From: Gambelia wislizenii | Lineage: Eukaryota; Chordata; Lepidosauria; Squamata; Crotaphytidae | Reading direction: 5' to 3' | NCBI GenBank assembly: GCA_030847615.1 | Contig: JAUMIR010000005.1 | Location: 169,908,596-169,972,595 of the forward strand | DNA length: 64,000 nucleotides | Shown: in pieces, positions 33,623 to 45,775 of the stretch | Position numbering within the stretch: the first letter of the stretch is position 1 | Layout: every line of letters starts with the position of its first letter | Translations under genes and position numbers: made by a program | Notes under the pieces: generated by a model | The model's input: the letters and a program-made list of their open reading frames with translations, nothing else | Database searches by the model: none | What the model was told of the DNA's origin: nothing

Positions 33623-34593
33623 AGTGCCAGGGTATTAAGTGCCACGAATCCAAAATAGCTATACAGTATAGTATCTTCCCTGTCATTTTTTAAAAAGATC
33701 AAAACTACTTTCATTAATCATTGACTATCATTTACAAATATGTATAGAATAGAAATGTCATGTACGAGTTATACCAATCTGTCATGGCTTCCCCCAGAAA
33801 ATCCTGGGAAATACAGATTAGGAATACTGATGATTCACTGTTAAAGATCCCAGCTAAGCTGTCACAAAACAAAATTTTCCTGAGAAAAAATGAATAGTTA
33901 AATCAGTTTAATGCTGTAGTATTGATGTGCCCTTAAATCAGAGGTGGGAGGGCCTTGGCCCTCTAGATTTTTTGCCTACAATTCCCATTAACCACAGTCA
34001 GCATAGCAAGTGGTAAAGGGTTGCAGAAGCTGTAGTCCAAAACATTCGGAGAGGCAAAATTTCTCCATTCCTTGATTCCACTTTAACTGCCATGGATCCA
34101 CCCTATGGGATTCTGGGACATAAGTTCCTTTTTAACCAATAGTGCCTTACGTCTCCAAATAAACGTAGTGATTGGCTATGCTGGATGGGGGAATCAGTCA
34201 AAAAAGCAGCTGTCCCATAATCTGCTTAGAATCACCATTTTTTAAATAAAATCCTTGCACTTGTTAATAAAAGCAACAAGAAAATGAACTAGTATAGTAA
34301 ATAAACCTGAAGAGACTACTCCAACATTGACAGAACAGATTGCTCAAAAGGCTATCAACTGCTATTAAACACATACAAGAAAAGGATAGACTTTGCCTGG
34401 TATCTAAAACATAGTACCAAAGGCTCCAAATGAATATATCCAGGGAAGGAATATCACAATATGGGTTTTTAAAAAAGGTCCTCTTCAGTAGCCCTCTACC
34501 TAACTTTAGAAATAGGGCCATATGGAGAAGAGTCTCTGATGATGATCCCGGGTTCATGTGAGAGAAGGTGGTTATTAGACATTACATATTGTG

Positions 34594-35115
34594 ATCATAG
34601 AATCATAGAGTTGGAAGAGACCACAAGGACTATCTAGTCCAACCCCCTGTAGGGATACCCAATCAAAGCACTCCCGACAGATGGCCATCCAGCTTCTGTT
34701 TAAAAACCTCCAAAGAAGGAGATTCCACCACAGTCCAAGGCAGAGCATTTCACTGTTGAACAGCTCTTAGTATCAGGAAGTTCTTCCTAATGTTTAGATG
34801 GACTCTCTTTTCCTGTAGTTTGATTCCATTGCTCTGTGTCCTAGTCTCTGGAGCAGCAGAAAACAAGCTTGCTCCATCCTCAGTATGATATCTCTTCAAA
34901 TATTTAAATACAGCTATTATGTCACCTCTCAACCTTCTCTTCTCCAGTCTAAACACACCCAGCTCCCTAAGCTGCTTCTCATAGGGCATGGCTTCAGGAC
35001 CTCCCACCATTTTGGTCGCCCTCCTTTGGACACATTCCAATTTGTCAATATCATTCTTGAATTGTGGTGCCCAGAACTGGACACAGTATTCTAGGTGAGG
35101 TCTGACCAAAGCACA
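34594..35115 (-). mobile_element. CR1 LINE 3' fragment, copy 3
   Basis: CR1 3' signature at 34597 (ATAGAATCATAGAGTTGG) and ORF2 C-terminus ([24 protein letters not shown]). It is truncated at about 35115, within PANX2 intron 2 and antisense to the gene. Confidence 0.88.
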
Positions 35116-35268
35116 ATAATAATTCCCTGGATACTTCAGTGAGTTCTGTCTCTTTGGGTCACCTGTTCAGTTAACACCTGTATTGTTTGATGATGAAACA
35201 ATATCCTCAGCATCAGAGTCTAGACTAGTTTTCAAGGCCATTTACCACTTTTGTGTCTCTCAGTCTTA

Positions 35269-35491
35269 GGCCAAATCCACACTACAAAAAATAATCCAGT
35301 TTGAAACTGGATTATTTGACATGGCTCCTTCCTATGGAAACCTGGGAGTTGTAGTCTAGTGAGCAACCAGCACTCTTTGGCAGAGAAGGCTAAAGGCCTT
35401 GTAAAACTACAAATCCCAGGATTCCATAGGAATTAGCCATGGCAAATAATCCAGTTTCAAACTGGATTATTTGTGTAGTGTGGATTTGGCC
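35269..35491. mobile_element. Long-TIR MITE with nested palindromes, copy 2, 223 bp
   Basis: The inverted ends GGCCAAATCCACACTAC extend about 55 bases. Each arm contains its own perfect palindrome (AATAATCCAGTTT followed by AAACTGGATTATT with one base between). The core has CTACAAATCCCAGGATTCC. Confidence 0.85.
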
Positions 35492-35954
35492 TTGGTGACA
35501 CATTTGCCTCTTACTGCAGCATCACTAGTATTTTCACGCTTCCTATAACCCCTGCAGGTGCTCCAGGCACAAGAGCTTCTGTCACCAAGGAGGCACCACT
35601 ACAGCAGCCTTTTCTTTACAACAAGGAACAAGTAAATCACTACTCCAGATGTTTTTTTTCCTTGTTCTCTCAGATGCAAGCTGTTTTTCCTTGGAATTTT
35701 TCCTTCCAACTGCAGCCAAGAGCAGCCAGTGTTAGAGAGAACGAGGAAGGAAAATAGCTAGGGCAGTGACTTATTTATTTATTCTAGTAAGAAAAAAGCG
35801 AGAAAGTGAACCTATTATTTCCTGTCTAGGAGAAAGAGGCTTTCTGGCCTGTAGTGGCTGCTGGAAACCAGGGGCCACTATAGGAACAGGGAGGCTTTTA
35901 GAGGCTAATGGGTTTGTTATCCCAGAGAAGCATGGATGTGGAAAGACCCTAGAG

Positions 35955-36189
35955 CAGTGGTTCCCAACCTGTGGGTCCCCAGATGTTGTTGGACTACAGT
36001 TCCCAGAAGCCCTCTGAGGTCTCACTTTGACAGCCAGGTGGTCCTCCCAGTCATTAGTGAGGCTGTAGGATTGAACTCAAAGTCTCACTACTGACTGGGA
36101 GGAACACCTGGCTGTCAAGGTGAGACCTCAGAAGCTCCTGGGAACTGTCTTTCAACAACATCTGGGGACCCACAGGTTGAGAACCACTG
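35955..36189. mobile_element. hAT MITE with perfect 8-bp target duplication, 235 bp
   Basis: The ends CAGTGGTTCCCAACCTGTGG and the inverted right end CAGTGGTTCTCAACCTGTGG are flanked by CCCTAGAG on both sides (35947-35954 and 36190-36197). Nearly the whole element is a hairpin. It lies 188 bases before PANX2 exon 3. Confidence 0.92.
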
Positions 36190-36376
36190 CCCTAGAGGAA
36201 CCTATCGTTATCTATCTGTGTCTGAGCATACATGCATATAGAATATTGTGGCCTCTCACAGCTGTTCACACAGAGATGAGAAACATGAACCGTTAAGGGC
36301 TGGAAGTGATCTCATGGCAGTATGAGAAGTAGACAAACCAATGGATAATTTATTATGTATTTTGTTTCTCTTTCAG

Positions 36377-36753
36377 ACTCTTCCGTTTCTGGGAAAGATA
36401 CTCTTTATTCGCATGATACATGCAGGACTGTGCCTGCTACTGGGACTTTTCTCACCTGTAATCACAACCATATAGCAACTTCTGGTGCTACAACAAAGGT
36501 CACTGTGCCCCAAGCCAACAAGGCAGAGCCAGTGCCTGCCCTAAACTGTAACCCCACACACCCTCTTCTGCACATCAATACTCTGTATGAAGACCATGAA
36601 GAAGAGGTGTCAGACCTCATAGATGATTCTTTAGACAATACAATTCACTCGCCAACCGAAGCAGGGGATATAATCTCCATACCTTCCACAAAGCAAATCA
36701 TGTTGGCATCCTTTGATGAACCATTGGCAATAGTGAACTCTGTAGAGTATTGA
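36377..36753 (+). CDS. PANX2: Pannexin-2, last coding exon (C-terminus)
   Basis: It starts after TTTCTCTTTCAG in phase 1 and completes the Asp codon opened by exon 2. It encodes about 125 residues, ending in TGA at 36751-36753. The conserved C-terminal blocks of pannexin-2 are clear: NPTHPLLHINTLYE, GDIISIPSTKQIMLASFDEP and the final VNSVEY. The front half (SSVSGKDTLYSHDT...) is poorly conserved, as is usual for this tail. The two exons give about 609 residues, which leaves room for an exon 1 of roughly 70 codons to reach the normal family length. Confidence 0.96.
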
Positions 36754-38345
36754 TGGCCCAGAGCTAATGCTGATCAAAGCTTGAACCGAATGGCCCGCCT
36801 CCCAGTACCACTGCAATGTGAACCATGCTGCCCCACAAATGCCACCCACTGCATGAGCTTGGAGTGCTGGAACACAATTCATAGGTTTCTAATACTCCAG
36901 ATCAGTTAGTTTTTCAGGGTAATGTCATATCTGCTATCAATAGCTTGCAGAATATACAGTAATGATAAAAATAAGAATGCCAGCCAAATTATTCTATTCT
37001 TGGAGTTACCAAGAAACAAAGCACAACGACATTTAGCTGTAGCTTCATGAATTCAGTGTGGATTTACTACAACTATCCAAATATTTAAAGTGTTTAAGCG
37101 CATGTCACACAGTGTTTCTTAAACAAAGCACTTATAGCCTTGGGGCTCCAGCTTACTATATAAAGTAATGAATCACATAAACATGTACAATATTTATTCT
37201 TCCATTTAAAAAAAAGAAGAAGAAGCATAAAATGGTGTTTTGTTTCTAAAGTTTAAAAGCGGGGGAGGCTTTTTTAGAAAATGGCAGACCTAAATCCAAT
37301 TGCTGGTCCCAGCTAGAGTCCACCTGCTGAATCATTTGCAAATAAGTCAACACATATGTAAATGCCATCGGTTCAATCCATCTTTTCTACCTGGGACTGG
37401 CAATTGTATTTAGGTCATAATTTTCATGTTAGCCTTATGTTGGTTCACAGGTATTGGGCTTGCCAACTAATTTTAAGGGCCAACTAGACATTCACCAGCA
37501 TACATACAAATAGATGAAACCTGTCAGCCTGCTGCACTTACAGATGAGGAAATCAAGAGCTACACCCTGCCCTTTAATATATTTATATGTGCTGTGACAG
37601 ATGATGAAAATGAAGAGTTTATTTTTTTAATGTCTATTTTATTGTGAACAGGAGAGTTTATTGAATATGAAGTTATCTTTTAGCAGAGTAGTAGAGAGTG
37701 GGAGGGTAGTCCTATAGCTGTTTATTTTTGTCAATAAGGTGAAGTCTGCAAATCAGGCTAGAAAACTTCCTAGGATGCTTCACTGCTGTGAAGAACATTC
37801 CAGTGCTGCTAAAATACCCAATATGAGCTAAGTGACCCAATGGCATGAAGATTATTACTTGAGTTGTTTTTTAGGACTTGTCTACACTACAGTTTGCCAC
37901 AGATAAAACAGCGTTGATTCCTCCAGCTTGAGATGTGCTTGTGCTGCAATATTTGCTTCTGAACAAGAGCTAATTCCAGTGTATGGAAATACCATGTGCC
38001 ACAGGAAAAAAGGATTGTTTTTCTGTGAAAAAGTATTAGATATTCTTTTTCACCCCTCTAGAAAAAGGAGGCCACTTTGCAGAATTTTCTTCAAATATAC
38101 ACTACTATTTTTCTGTGGCAGTGCCCATTTTTTGCCCATAATTCCCCATAACAGTACAAAGTCGGGGCATTGTGGATGATGCAAAATGGCAGCTGGCCTG
38201 GCAACAGAGTTACTGCTGCTGCTACATTGTTAATGACAATTTCACCCCCACAACAGTGCCTTCTTCCTGTGGAGAAATTCAGTGAAATGTCTTTCTCTGT
38301 ACCACCACCATTTACCTCCCCACCAAAAGGATGGAGAATTTTGGA
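36754..38345 (+). other. PANX2 3' UTR and downstream DNA
   Basis: Sequence after the stop codon. I see no canonical AATAAA before the CR1 at 38349 (only variants such as AATAAG near 37733), so the polyadenylation site is not assigned. Confidence 0.6.
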
Positions 38346-38422
38346 GGAATCATAGAATTGTAGAGTTGGAAGAGACCATGAGGGCCATCCTGTCCAACCC
38401 CCTGCCATGCAGGAATACACAA

Positions 38423-38869
38423 TCAAATCATCCCTGACAGATGGCCATCCAGCCTCTGTTTAAAGACCTCCAAGGAAGGAGAACCCACCACACTCGGAGG
38501 GAGTGTGTTCCACTGCTGAACAGCTCTTAGTGTCAGAAAGTTCCTCCTCATGTTGAGGTGGAATCTCTGTTCCTGGAGCTTGCATCCATTGTTCCATGTT
38601 CTAGTCTCTGGAGCAGCAGAAAACAAGGTTGCTCCATCCTCAATGTGACACCCCTTCAAATACTTAAACAGGGCTATCATATCGCCCCTTAACTGTCTTT
38701 TTTCCAGGCTAAACATACCCAGCTCCCTAAGTCTTTCCTCATAAGGCATAGTTTCCAGACCTTTCACCATTTTAGTTGCCCTCCTCTGGACACGCTCCAA
38801 TTTGTCAATATCCTGTTTGAATTGTGGTGGCCAGAACTGGACACAGTATTCTAGGTGAGGCCTGACCAA
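38423..38869 (-). pseudogene. CR1 ORF2 C-terminal fragment
   Basis: This frame carries the CR1 C-terminal domain ([33 protein letters not shown] through [12 protein letters not shown]). It is separated from the RT piece by a disrupted stretch at 38870-38968. Confidence 0.85.
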
Positions 38870-38968
38870 GGTTGAATAGAATTACATGATTACTTCCCTT
38901 GATCTAGACACTATACTTCTATTGATGCATACCAAAATCGCATTGGCCTTTTTAGCTGCCGCATCACA

Positions 38969-39796
38969 CTACTGACTCATATTCAACTTGTGGTCTACTA
39001 GGACTCCTAGATCCCTTTCACACGTAGTCTCATTCAGCCATGTCTCCCCCATCCTATATCTATGTATTTCATTTTTCCACCCTAACAGCAGTACCTTACA
39101 TTTCTCTGTATTGAATTTCATTTTGTTAGCTTTGGCCCAGCTCTCCAGTCTATCCAGGCCATTTTGAATTTTGATCCTGTCCTCTAGGGTATTAGCCACT
39201 CCTCCTAATTTGGTGTCATCTGCAAATTTGATAAGTATGCCCCTAATTCCGTCATCCAAGTCATTGATAAAGATGTTGAATAGCACTGGGCCCAGGACAG
39301 AACCCTGTGGCACCCCACTGGTCACCTCTTTCCAAGACGAAGAGGAGCCACTGCTGAGCACCCTTTGGATTCGGCCGGTCAACCAATTACAAATCCATTT
39401 AACAGTTAACTTGTCTAGCCCACATTTTACAAGCGTGTTTGCAAGAATGTCATGGAGAACCTTGTCAAAGGCCTTACTGAAATCAAGGTATGCGATACCC
39501 ACAGCATTTCCATCATCTACCAAGCTGGTAATTTTATCAAAAAAAGAGATCAGATTAGTCTGGCATGACTTGTTTCTCTGAAACCCATGTTGACTTTTTG
39601 TGATTATGGCATTGCCTTCTAAATGTTCACAGACTCTCTGTTTAATGATCCGCTCTAGAATCTTCCCTGGTATTGATGTCAGACTAACTGGACGATAATT
39701 GTTGGGATCCTCTTTTTTTCCCCTTTTTGAAGATGGGGACAATGTTTGCCCTCCTCCAGTCTGCTGGGACTTCTCCTGTTCTCCAGGAGCTCTCAA
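38969..39796 (-). pseudogene. CR1 ORF2 reverse transcriptase fragment
   Basis: RT motifs in order: NNYRPVSLTSIPGKILE, SQHGFQRNKSCQTNLI, YLDFSKAFDKV, SGVPQGSVLGPVLFNIFINDL, and the catalytic FADDTK. The upstream part is not in frame with the endonuclease, so the ORF is broken between 39796 and 40276. Confidence 0.9.
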
Positions 39797-40275
39797 AGAT
39801 TATTGCCAATGGCTCTGAGATTACATTTGCCAGCTCCTTTAATACCCTTGGATGTAGTTCATCTGGTCCTGGAGATTTAAATTCATTTAGATTAAGAAGG
39901 TATTCCTGTACTACCTCTTTGCTTATTCTGTGCTGGTTTCCCCTATTGTGTCCTCTATTCCCTTATCCTCAGGTTGATCACCCTTTTCCTTTTCTGAAAA
40001 CACTGAGGCAAAGAAGGTGTTGAGTAATTCTGCCTTTTCTCTGTCCCCTGTTAGCATTTTGCCATCTTCTCTGCGTAGTGGCCCTACTATTTCCTTCTTC
40101 CTTTTCCTGCGGACATACCCCCCAAAAAACCCTTTTTATTGTTCTTAACCTCTCTAGCAAGCCTGAGCTCATTCTGCGCTTTAGCTTTTCTGACTTTACT
40201 CCTACACGTGTTCGCTATCTGTTTGAATTCTTCTTTGATGATTCCCCCTTTTCCCATTTCCTATACATGTTCCGT

Positions 40276-41205
40276 TTAAAACTTAGCTCTGTTGAAAGTT
40301 CTTATCATCCATCCTGGGGTCTTGAGACACCTCCCATTTTTCTTCCTCATTGGTACTGTTTGAAATTGTGCCTTCAGTATCTCCCTTTTGAGAAAGTCCC
40401 GTCCATCTTGAAGTCCCTTCTCTTTTAATATTTCTGACCCCAGTATTTCCCTGAGTTTATTGAAATCAGCTCTCCTAAAGTCTAGAATGCGTGTCTGACT
40501 ATGCCTGGCTTCTCCTTTCCATTGTATAACAAACTCCAGGAGAACATGATCACTCTCACCTAAGGATCCCACCACTTGCACCCCATTAACCAGGTCATCC
40601 CTGTTGGTTAGGATCAGATCTAAAATAGCTGACCCCCTTGTTGCCTCTTCCACCTTTTGGACCATGAAATTGTCTTCCAGGAAAGTAAGGAATTTGCTAG
40701 ACCTTGAAGTTTTGGTTGAGTTAGATTTCCAGCAAATATCAGGGTAGTTGAAGTCACCCATCACTACTACATCTCTCCTTTCTGCATGTGTGGTCATCTG
40801 TTCTAGAAAGGCATTATCCAATTCCTCCGTCTGACTTGGGGGTCTGTAGTAGAGTCTCACAATAGCATCCCTGTTGTTTCCCTCCCCTTTAATTTTTATC
40901 CAGATGCTCTCCACCTGACTTCCAGTATTGATGTCATGGATCTCTTCACTGGTGTAAATATCCCTGATATATAATGCTATTCTTCCTCCTTTCCTGTTTG
41001 TCCTGTTTCTCTTATAAAGGTTATACCCCTCTATTCCTACATTCCAATCATAAGACTCATCCCACCAGGATTCAGTAATGCCTATTATATCATATTTGCT
41101 TTGTTGTGCTAGGAGTTCAAGTTCATCTTGCTTATTTCCCATGCTCTGCGCATTAGTGTAGAGACATCTAAGACCATGTATTCCCTTTACTTGCTGCCTG
41201 TCCAA
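40276..41205 (-). pseudogene. CR1 ORF2 apurinic-type endonuclease domain
   Basis: APE-like endonuclease of a non-LTR retrotransposon, which nicks target DNA. The active-site blocks are present: YTNAQSM (Asn), ITESWWDE (Glu), VVMGDFNYPDI (Asp, Asn) and SDHVLLEF (Asp-His). The start at 41205 (MDRQQVKG) is a plausible ORF2 start. It ends in a stop before RT, so the full ORF2 is not functional. Confidence 0.9.
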
Positions 41206-41326
41206 GTTTTGTTTTGCCTCCCACTGTTGGGTCCTTGCACTGTTTGCCTTGCTCCCTCAATGACCATTTGACTATTTTCTCCAGCCCTTTTGCCTTCCAG
41301 AATACTGTCTCCCTCCCCCCTATGAC

Positions 41327-41683
41327 TCAGTTTAAAGCCCTCCTGATCAAATTCTTGAGACTGTTGCCAAAAACGTTTCTGCCAACTGTCGTGAGATGCA
41401 CCCCATCCCTTGCCAGAAGTCCCCCCTCATGGAAGTGCAGCCCATGATCCAAGAATCCAAATCGTTCTCGGCGACACCATCTACGGAGCCAGTTGTTTAC
41501 ATCGGCTATTTTCCTCTCCCTTCCTGGACCATGCCCTTCAACTGGCAGAAGAGACGAGATGACAACCTGTGCATCCATTTCTTTCAGCTTCCTTCCCAGA
41601 GCCTCATAATCTCTTCTGATCTTCAGAAAGCTGTGCCTTGCAGTATCATTGGTTTCCACTGTATACAGTTCTAGATAGGTCAC
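41327..41683 (-). pseudogene. CR1 ORF1 fragment, SGNH/esterase-like domain C-terminus
   Basis: 118 codons ending at ALN before a stop. The ARDGVHLT block (about residues 91-98) supplies the Asp-x-x-His pair of SGNH-type esterases, which are known in CR1-group ORF1 proteins. The N-terminal serine and glycine blocks lie beyond the 5' truncation. Confidence 0.7.
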
Positions 41684-41754
41684 TCATAACGGCATCACTT
41701 GAAGCAGGGGCATCCCATGTTGAAACGGAGTGGCCTATCTAGAACTGTATACAG
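41659..41754. repeat. 27-bp inverted repeat at the 5' end of the CR1
   Basis: 41659-41685 and 41728-41754 are reverse complements with one mismatch (the arms contain GTATACAGTTCTAGATAGG). The loop is 42 bases. The left arm is CR1 ORF1 sequence, so the right arm is an inverted copy of it. Confidence 0.9.
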
Positions 41755-41889
41755 ATGACTCCTCCAAAATATATGGATGACTGCTCAAAGAGCATTACCC
41801 TTACCTCGTATGCTGCTATTCCCCAAGCAGAAGTGCTTTTCAAACATGCAAATTCTTGCCCACAGCCTGAGCTGGCACAGACCAGGAAA

Positions 41890-41916
41890 GAAAGATGGAT
41901 GGATGGATGGATGGGA
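41890..41916 (+). repeat. (GATG)n microsatellite
   Basis: Short GGATGGATGGATGG tract. Confidence 0.8.
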
Positions 41917-42262
41917 TATTTCTGTACCATGAGGTGTTTCTGCACATTGGAATCTGAATTCAGAAATGTCAACAGATTCCATGACTGTAACATTTTTACA
42001 TAGCTGAAGTGAATATTGACACATATAGCCACATTCTTGATTTCAATTTGCAATCCTCATTCACTAGTTCTGAGATATAAATGTGCACAAAGGTGCAAAT
42101 ATGAGCAAACAGAGCAACACAGAGATGAGAACAGCCCTGCAATGAGAAATTCTGTGCTCACAATCCCATTTGAGAAGAAGGAGGCTGTAAGATATCTTCT
42201 TTCCACAGATGCCAAAAATGGCAAATAGTGGTTGAAAATACTTCTTAAAAACCTTGAGGTAA

Positions 42263-42415
42263 TCATATGTGGAAACCCACAGGGTGACCCTAGGCAAGTC
42301 ACACTCTCAGTGGTAGAGGAAGGCAATAGCAAAGTTCTGTTTAAATCTTGCCGAAAACCCACAATAGGGTCACCATAAGTGAGAGTTGACTTGAAGGCAC
42401 ATAGCAACAACAAAC
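42263..42415 (+). mobile_element. tRNA-derived SINE, 5'-truncated
   Basis: It begins at GTGGAAACCCACAGGGTGACC and ends GACTTGAAGGCACATAGC plus AACAACAAA. The box A and B head is missing. Confidence 0.75.
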
Positions 42416-44900
42416 CATACATGGGAAACTGCTTTAGCTCCTGCTTATACCTCCACGTCCACCCTTTCCAATAACTTGGTTCTTCTAGCAGGATCTGTTT
42501 TCTCCTTTGATTTCTGAGGTGAATTTCCAAGCACACTGAAGGTAAACAAATGAAATCTAGAAAACCTATTAAAACAACATGTGTCAGTTTGAGCTTTGGG
42601 AAGAAGTGAGCTTCTCCTTTATTATAAGGGTCAACAGAGTCATAGGACCTTCAGTACAGGATGCCCCATAATAGGGTTAAATCTGGCCCAAGTCGAAGGC
42701 AGCAGGAGAAAAGTATAATAGAATTATGGTGCACACTATCTCAGGCCACTAATAACTTTGACAACAGAGTGTAGAATTCTGTTCCTGTACAGTATTTTTT
42801 TTTATTTATTTAAAGAAAATGTTCAGAGGAAGGATTGCTGCTCATTAAATAAATGTAAACACAGTTTTGAGGCAGGGCCCCTTCTCCCAGTTTCTAGACA
42901 CTTCTATTCAATGTGGAATTGGTGAATATCAACCACTGGGTAAACCATTTCCCAGTCAGTGTTCATCTGTGGTAAACTAGTACTGTGGAAAAGCCTGATG
43001 TAGCAGAGCACTTAAGTACTTGACTAGCTTTAAACACAGGTGTAGCCTCATTGAAAGCCAATGGGATGCACATTTAAAGGTAAAACAACATACTTGTTAG
43101 CTATTCCAAGACATATATTATGAGGATAATAAATGTGCAGTATATACTGTCATTTTCATAACACTGTTTACCTTGCTTGGCCCAAAGTACATCTTCACAG
43201 CTTTTTCTTCCTCTAACTTTAATATGTGAACTTCCTAGATCTACTGTAGATTTCAAAGGGCACACTGAAAATTTAGCACGCAATAACTGTTCTTGACAAA
43301 CTTTCCTTGGAAGGAGGGTTTTGTTTTGTTTTCATTTAAAGTAATATTAAAGAAAAAGCAAGGATTCCTCTAGAGGTAACAAAACATTTCTGTATGATGG
43401 TAGGGAAAAAACCCACTACACAAATCTATGGGTCTACATTCTTATGTTTAATTTATTTTACCTCAAACATGGATATGACACCAGTATTTATTGAAATTAG
43501 CACTGAAAGCAAATAAATTATTCTCAATACTATTCATGTTTCCTGTTTTATCATTTAAACGGCCATCTGTTGTGATAAGGACATTTATTAGAAAAAATAG
43601 TATGGTTATTTCTCTGAATTGTGTAACATGGAAGTGGATGCTGTACAAATTAGTAACAAAAAACAGGTCCTGACACTGGCTTGCAATCCACTCATGGAAT
43701 AATAGCAGCTTCAGTGGGCAGGGGGGGGATGCATCTCATTGTCTAATTTGGGCTTCCATGTTCAGGTTTCTCAAAACCTCTGGCATAGCTTTTAAAGGGA
43801 AAATTGAGAACATTGCGACCCATCAGTCTCCATAAAATGTCAGTGAAATGGTTTTATCAAAGCACATTAAAAATAGAAGGACCTTGTTTTATAACTGTGG
43901 CATTTCTGTGCAAATGGCCATGAAATGCACTTTGTGAGACCACAGTCTTGAGCCTATTTTTAATGTATATGGCCTGAGACATTATCATACTGTATGCCAG
44001 CACTTACAGAAATTAGCATGAAAAATTATTAAAAACTTAGTATCCTTCAGTATGAATGGTTTTTGGATGGGATGGAGACATCTACTCCCACATTTCCCCT
44101 GGTGTCTAGCTGATTTTTGATGAGAAAGCATACTGCTTTCCAAGGTATTTATCCTATACACTGAGTCCACAAATACAGGTATACCTCAGTTAACAAAGCA
44201 GGTGTGTTCCTTGGCCTTAGTTCTTTAAGAGGAAATTTAGTATCAGAGGCAGAAATGACATGAAAGAATAGGGATAGGTTCCTACAAGTAAAAAAAGAAG
44301 AGCAGTTCAACATATTTCAACAATTTTTTTATTCAGAACTAACAATAGATGTGTGTGAATGGAAACAATCAGATCAAGTAAGTCTTGCATAAATAAATAA
44401 AATCTAAATCTTCTAGAGACATTTAAAGTCTTCTTCGAATATGCATGCAGGGATGACTTTTTTCACCAGTCTCCACTTTTCTTATGATTTCCATTTTGGT
44501 GATTAAACATACAGATTTATGCTTTTTTAACACTGGGTGCTAGTGAGGCAGGCTTATCTACTCTCCCCCTTTCTCTGTTTTGCTGGTCATGTTCAGTAAG
44601 GAATTCTGGAGGCAGCTGCTGTTTACCTTGCCTGTTGTAGGCAAGAATACATGGCTACATTAGGATCATCTAGAATAGAATCAGACTCTTTCCCACACTA
44701 CTACAACCCACTGCTGAATGTCTATGCTTCTCCAGTCCTTTTCACCATCGTCCCAATGCCAATACTGCTCAAACAAACAAAAAACTTCCAGCTTGACAGA
44801 ACGAGCAGAGTAAACCTGGGCAGGCATTCACAGCCTTTGCAAAAAGAAATTTCACCGTCAGAGGCTTTGGTAACTATGGTATATCTGTACTGCATACCTG
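42416..44900. other. Unrecognised non-coding DNA
   Basis: AT-rich sequence. No gene or clear repeat was identified. Confidence 0.45.
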
Positions 44901-44994
44901 TAGATATTTATCCAAAACTAGCTAGACCCAGCATACCATATGCTGTTCTCTTGGAATCGTTGAGGGTGACTCGCTCTGTTGCTCTGCTGCTGCT

Positions 44995-45300
44995 GTGGCC
45001 ACCACCACTAGTTGACTATCTGGGTCCTGTAGCAGCAGTGTCCCGCTGCCACCAGTTGACTGCCTGGGTGCTGTCACAGTGGCAGCAGTGGTGTCCCTCT
45101 GCCAGCACCTCTGCCATTGACTGCCTGGATTCTTTTGAGATGGGGCCCTGTCTGATGCTGCCACCAGTTGACTGCATGAGTCCTGTTGCAGCGACAGCAA
45201 TGGCATCCCACCGTGCCCAGTTGACCGCCTGGGTTTTGTCGCAGCAGCAGTGTCCCACCACCACCATTTGACTATCTGGGTCCCGTCGCAGCCTGTGACT
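44995..45300. repeat. Diverged tandem repeat, unit roughly 65-75 bp
   Basis: The words GTTGACT(G/A)(C/T)(C/A)TGGGTCC and GCAGCAG..TGTCCC(A/G)C recur four or five times. Open frames on both strands here are repeat artefacts. Confidence 0.7.
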
Positions 45301-45496
45301 GGTGACTGGTGAGAGCAGGGAGGGGCCCTTGTGAGGCTGTGGGTGTAGATGCAGATTGAGTGGCAGGAGTGGTTTGTGAGATGGAGAGGGAATTTGCATT
45401 TGGGTGGTAATTGGTTGGGTGTGTTTCCTGAGCAGCCAATCAGCACACTGGGAGAGGAAACATATCCAGACCTATTGTACATGCCCAAGCCTTTTA

Positions 45497-45775
45497 TATC
45501 TCTGGCTTTTCTTCGCAAACGAAGATTCAGGAAGGACACATCCCACGCTTTCTGCAAGCGCGCTGATGACTAAAAAGGCCAATCCGAGATAAACAAGTCC
45601 GGTTGCAAAAAGCACAACAGAAGGTCTCCTTGGGTGATGTTTTTGGGTTGTGATTCTTTCTGCGTTGTCGTTTCTCTTCAAGACTTGTTCGGCGTGAGTT
45701 CTCAAATAAGGCTGCAGCATTGTGGATAGTGCGTCTCCATGCCTCCCAATGTGAGGCCAGGGCGGACCCTTTTAT
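45497..45775 (-). mobile_element. LINE ORF2 C-terminal zinc-finger tail, copy A
   Basis: The frame reads SHWEAWRRTIHNAAALFE, LEEKRQRRK and a finger CAFCNRTCLSRIGLFSHQRAC (CX2C...HX3C). Similar tails end the ORF2 of some vertebrate non-LTR elements (RTE-like, by recollection of the motif). A near-identical copy in the opposite orientation lies at 59.24-59.52 kb. Confidence 0.65.

Larger units (their letters stand above)
32346..36376 (+). other. PANX2: PANX2 intron 2 (4,031 bp)
   Basis: Bounded by GTACAG and TTTCTCTTTCAG. Both junctions are phase 1, so joining makes one Asp codon. It contains interspersed repeat A (33105-33622), a CR1 fragment (34594-35115) and two MITEs (35269-35491 and 35955-36189). 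About 33943-34070 is another small hairpin-type repeat. Confidence 0.93.
38349..41685 (-). mobile_element. CR1 LINE, 3.3 kb, nearly complete ORF2 and 3' part of ORF1
   Basis: Reading on the minus strand: ORF1 C-terminal esterase-like part (41683-41327), endonuclease (41205-40276), linker, reverse transcriptase (39796-38969), C-terminal domain (38869-38423), and the CR1 3' end (38349). It is the longest LINE in the window, inactive through frameshifts. The 5' boundary ends in a 27-bp fold-back. Confidence 0.92.

Noticed and set aside
33216..33686. 156-codon minus-strand open frame
   Set aside because: It falls in interspersed repeat family A, whose other copies do not keep the frame.
44651..45271. 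206-codon plus-strand open frame
   Set aside because: Its second half is a diverged tandem repeat, and no domain is recognisable.
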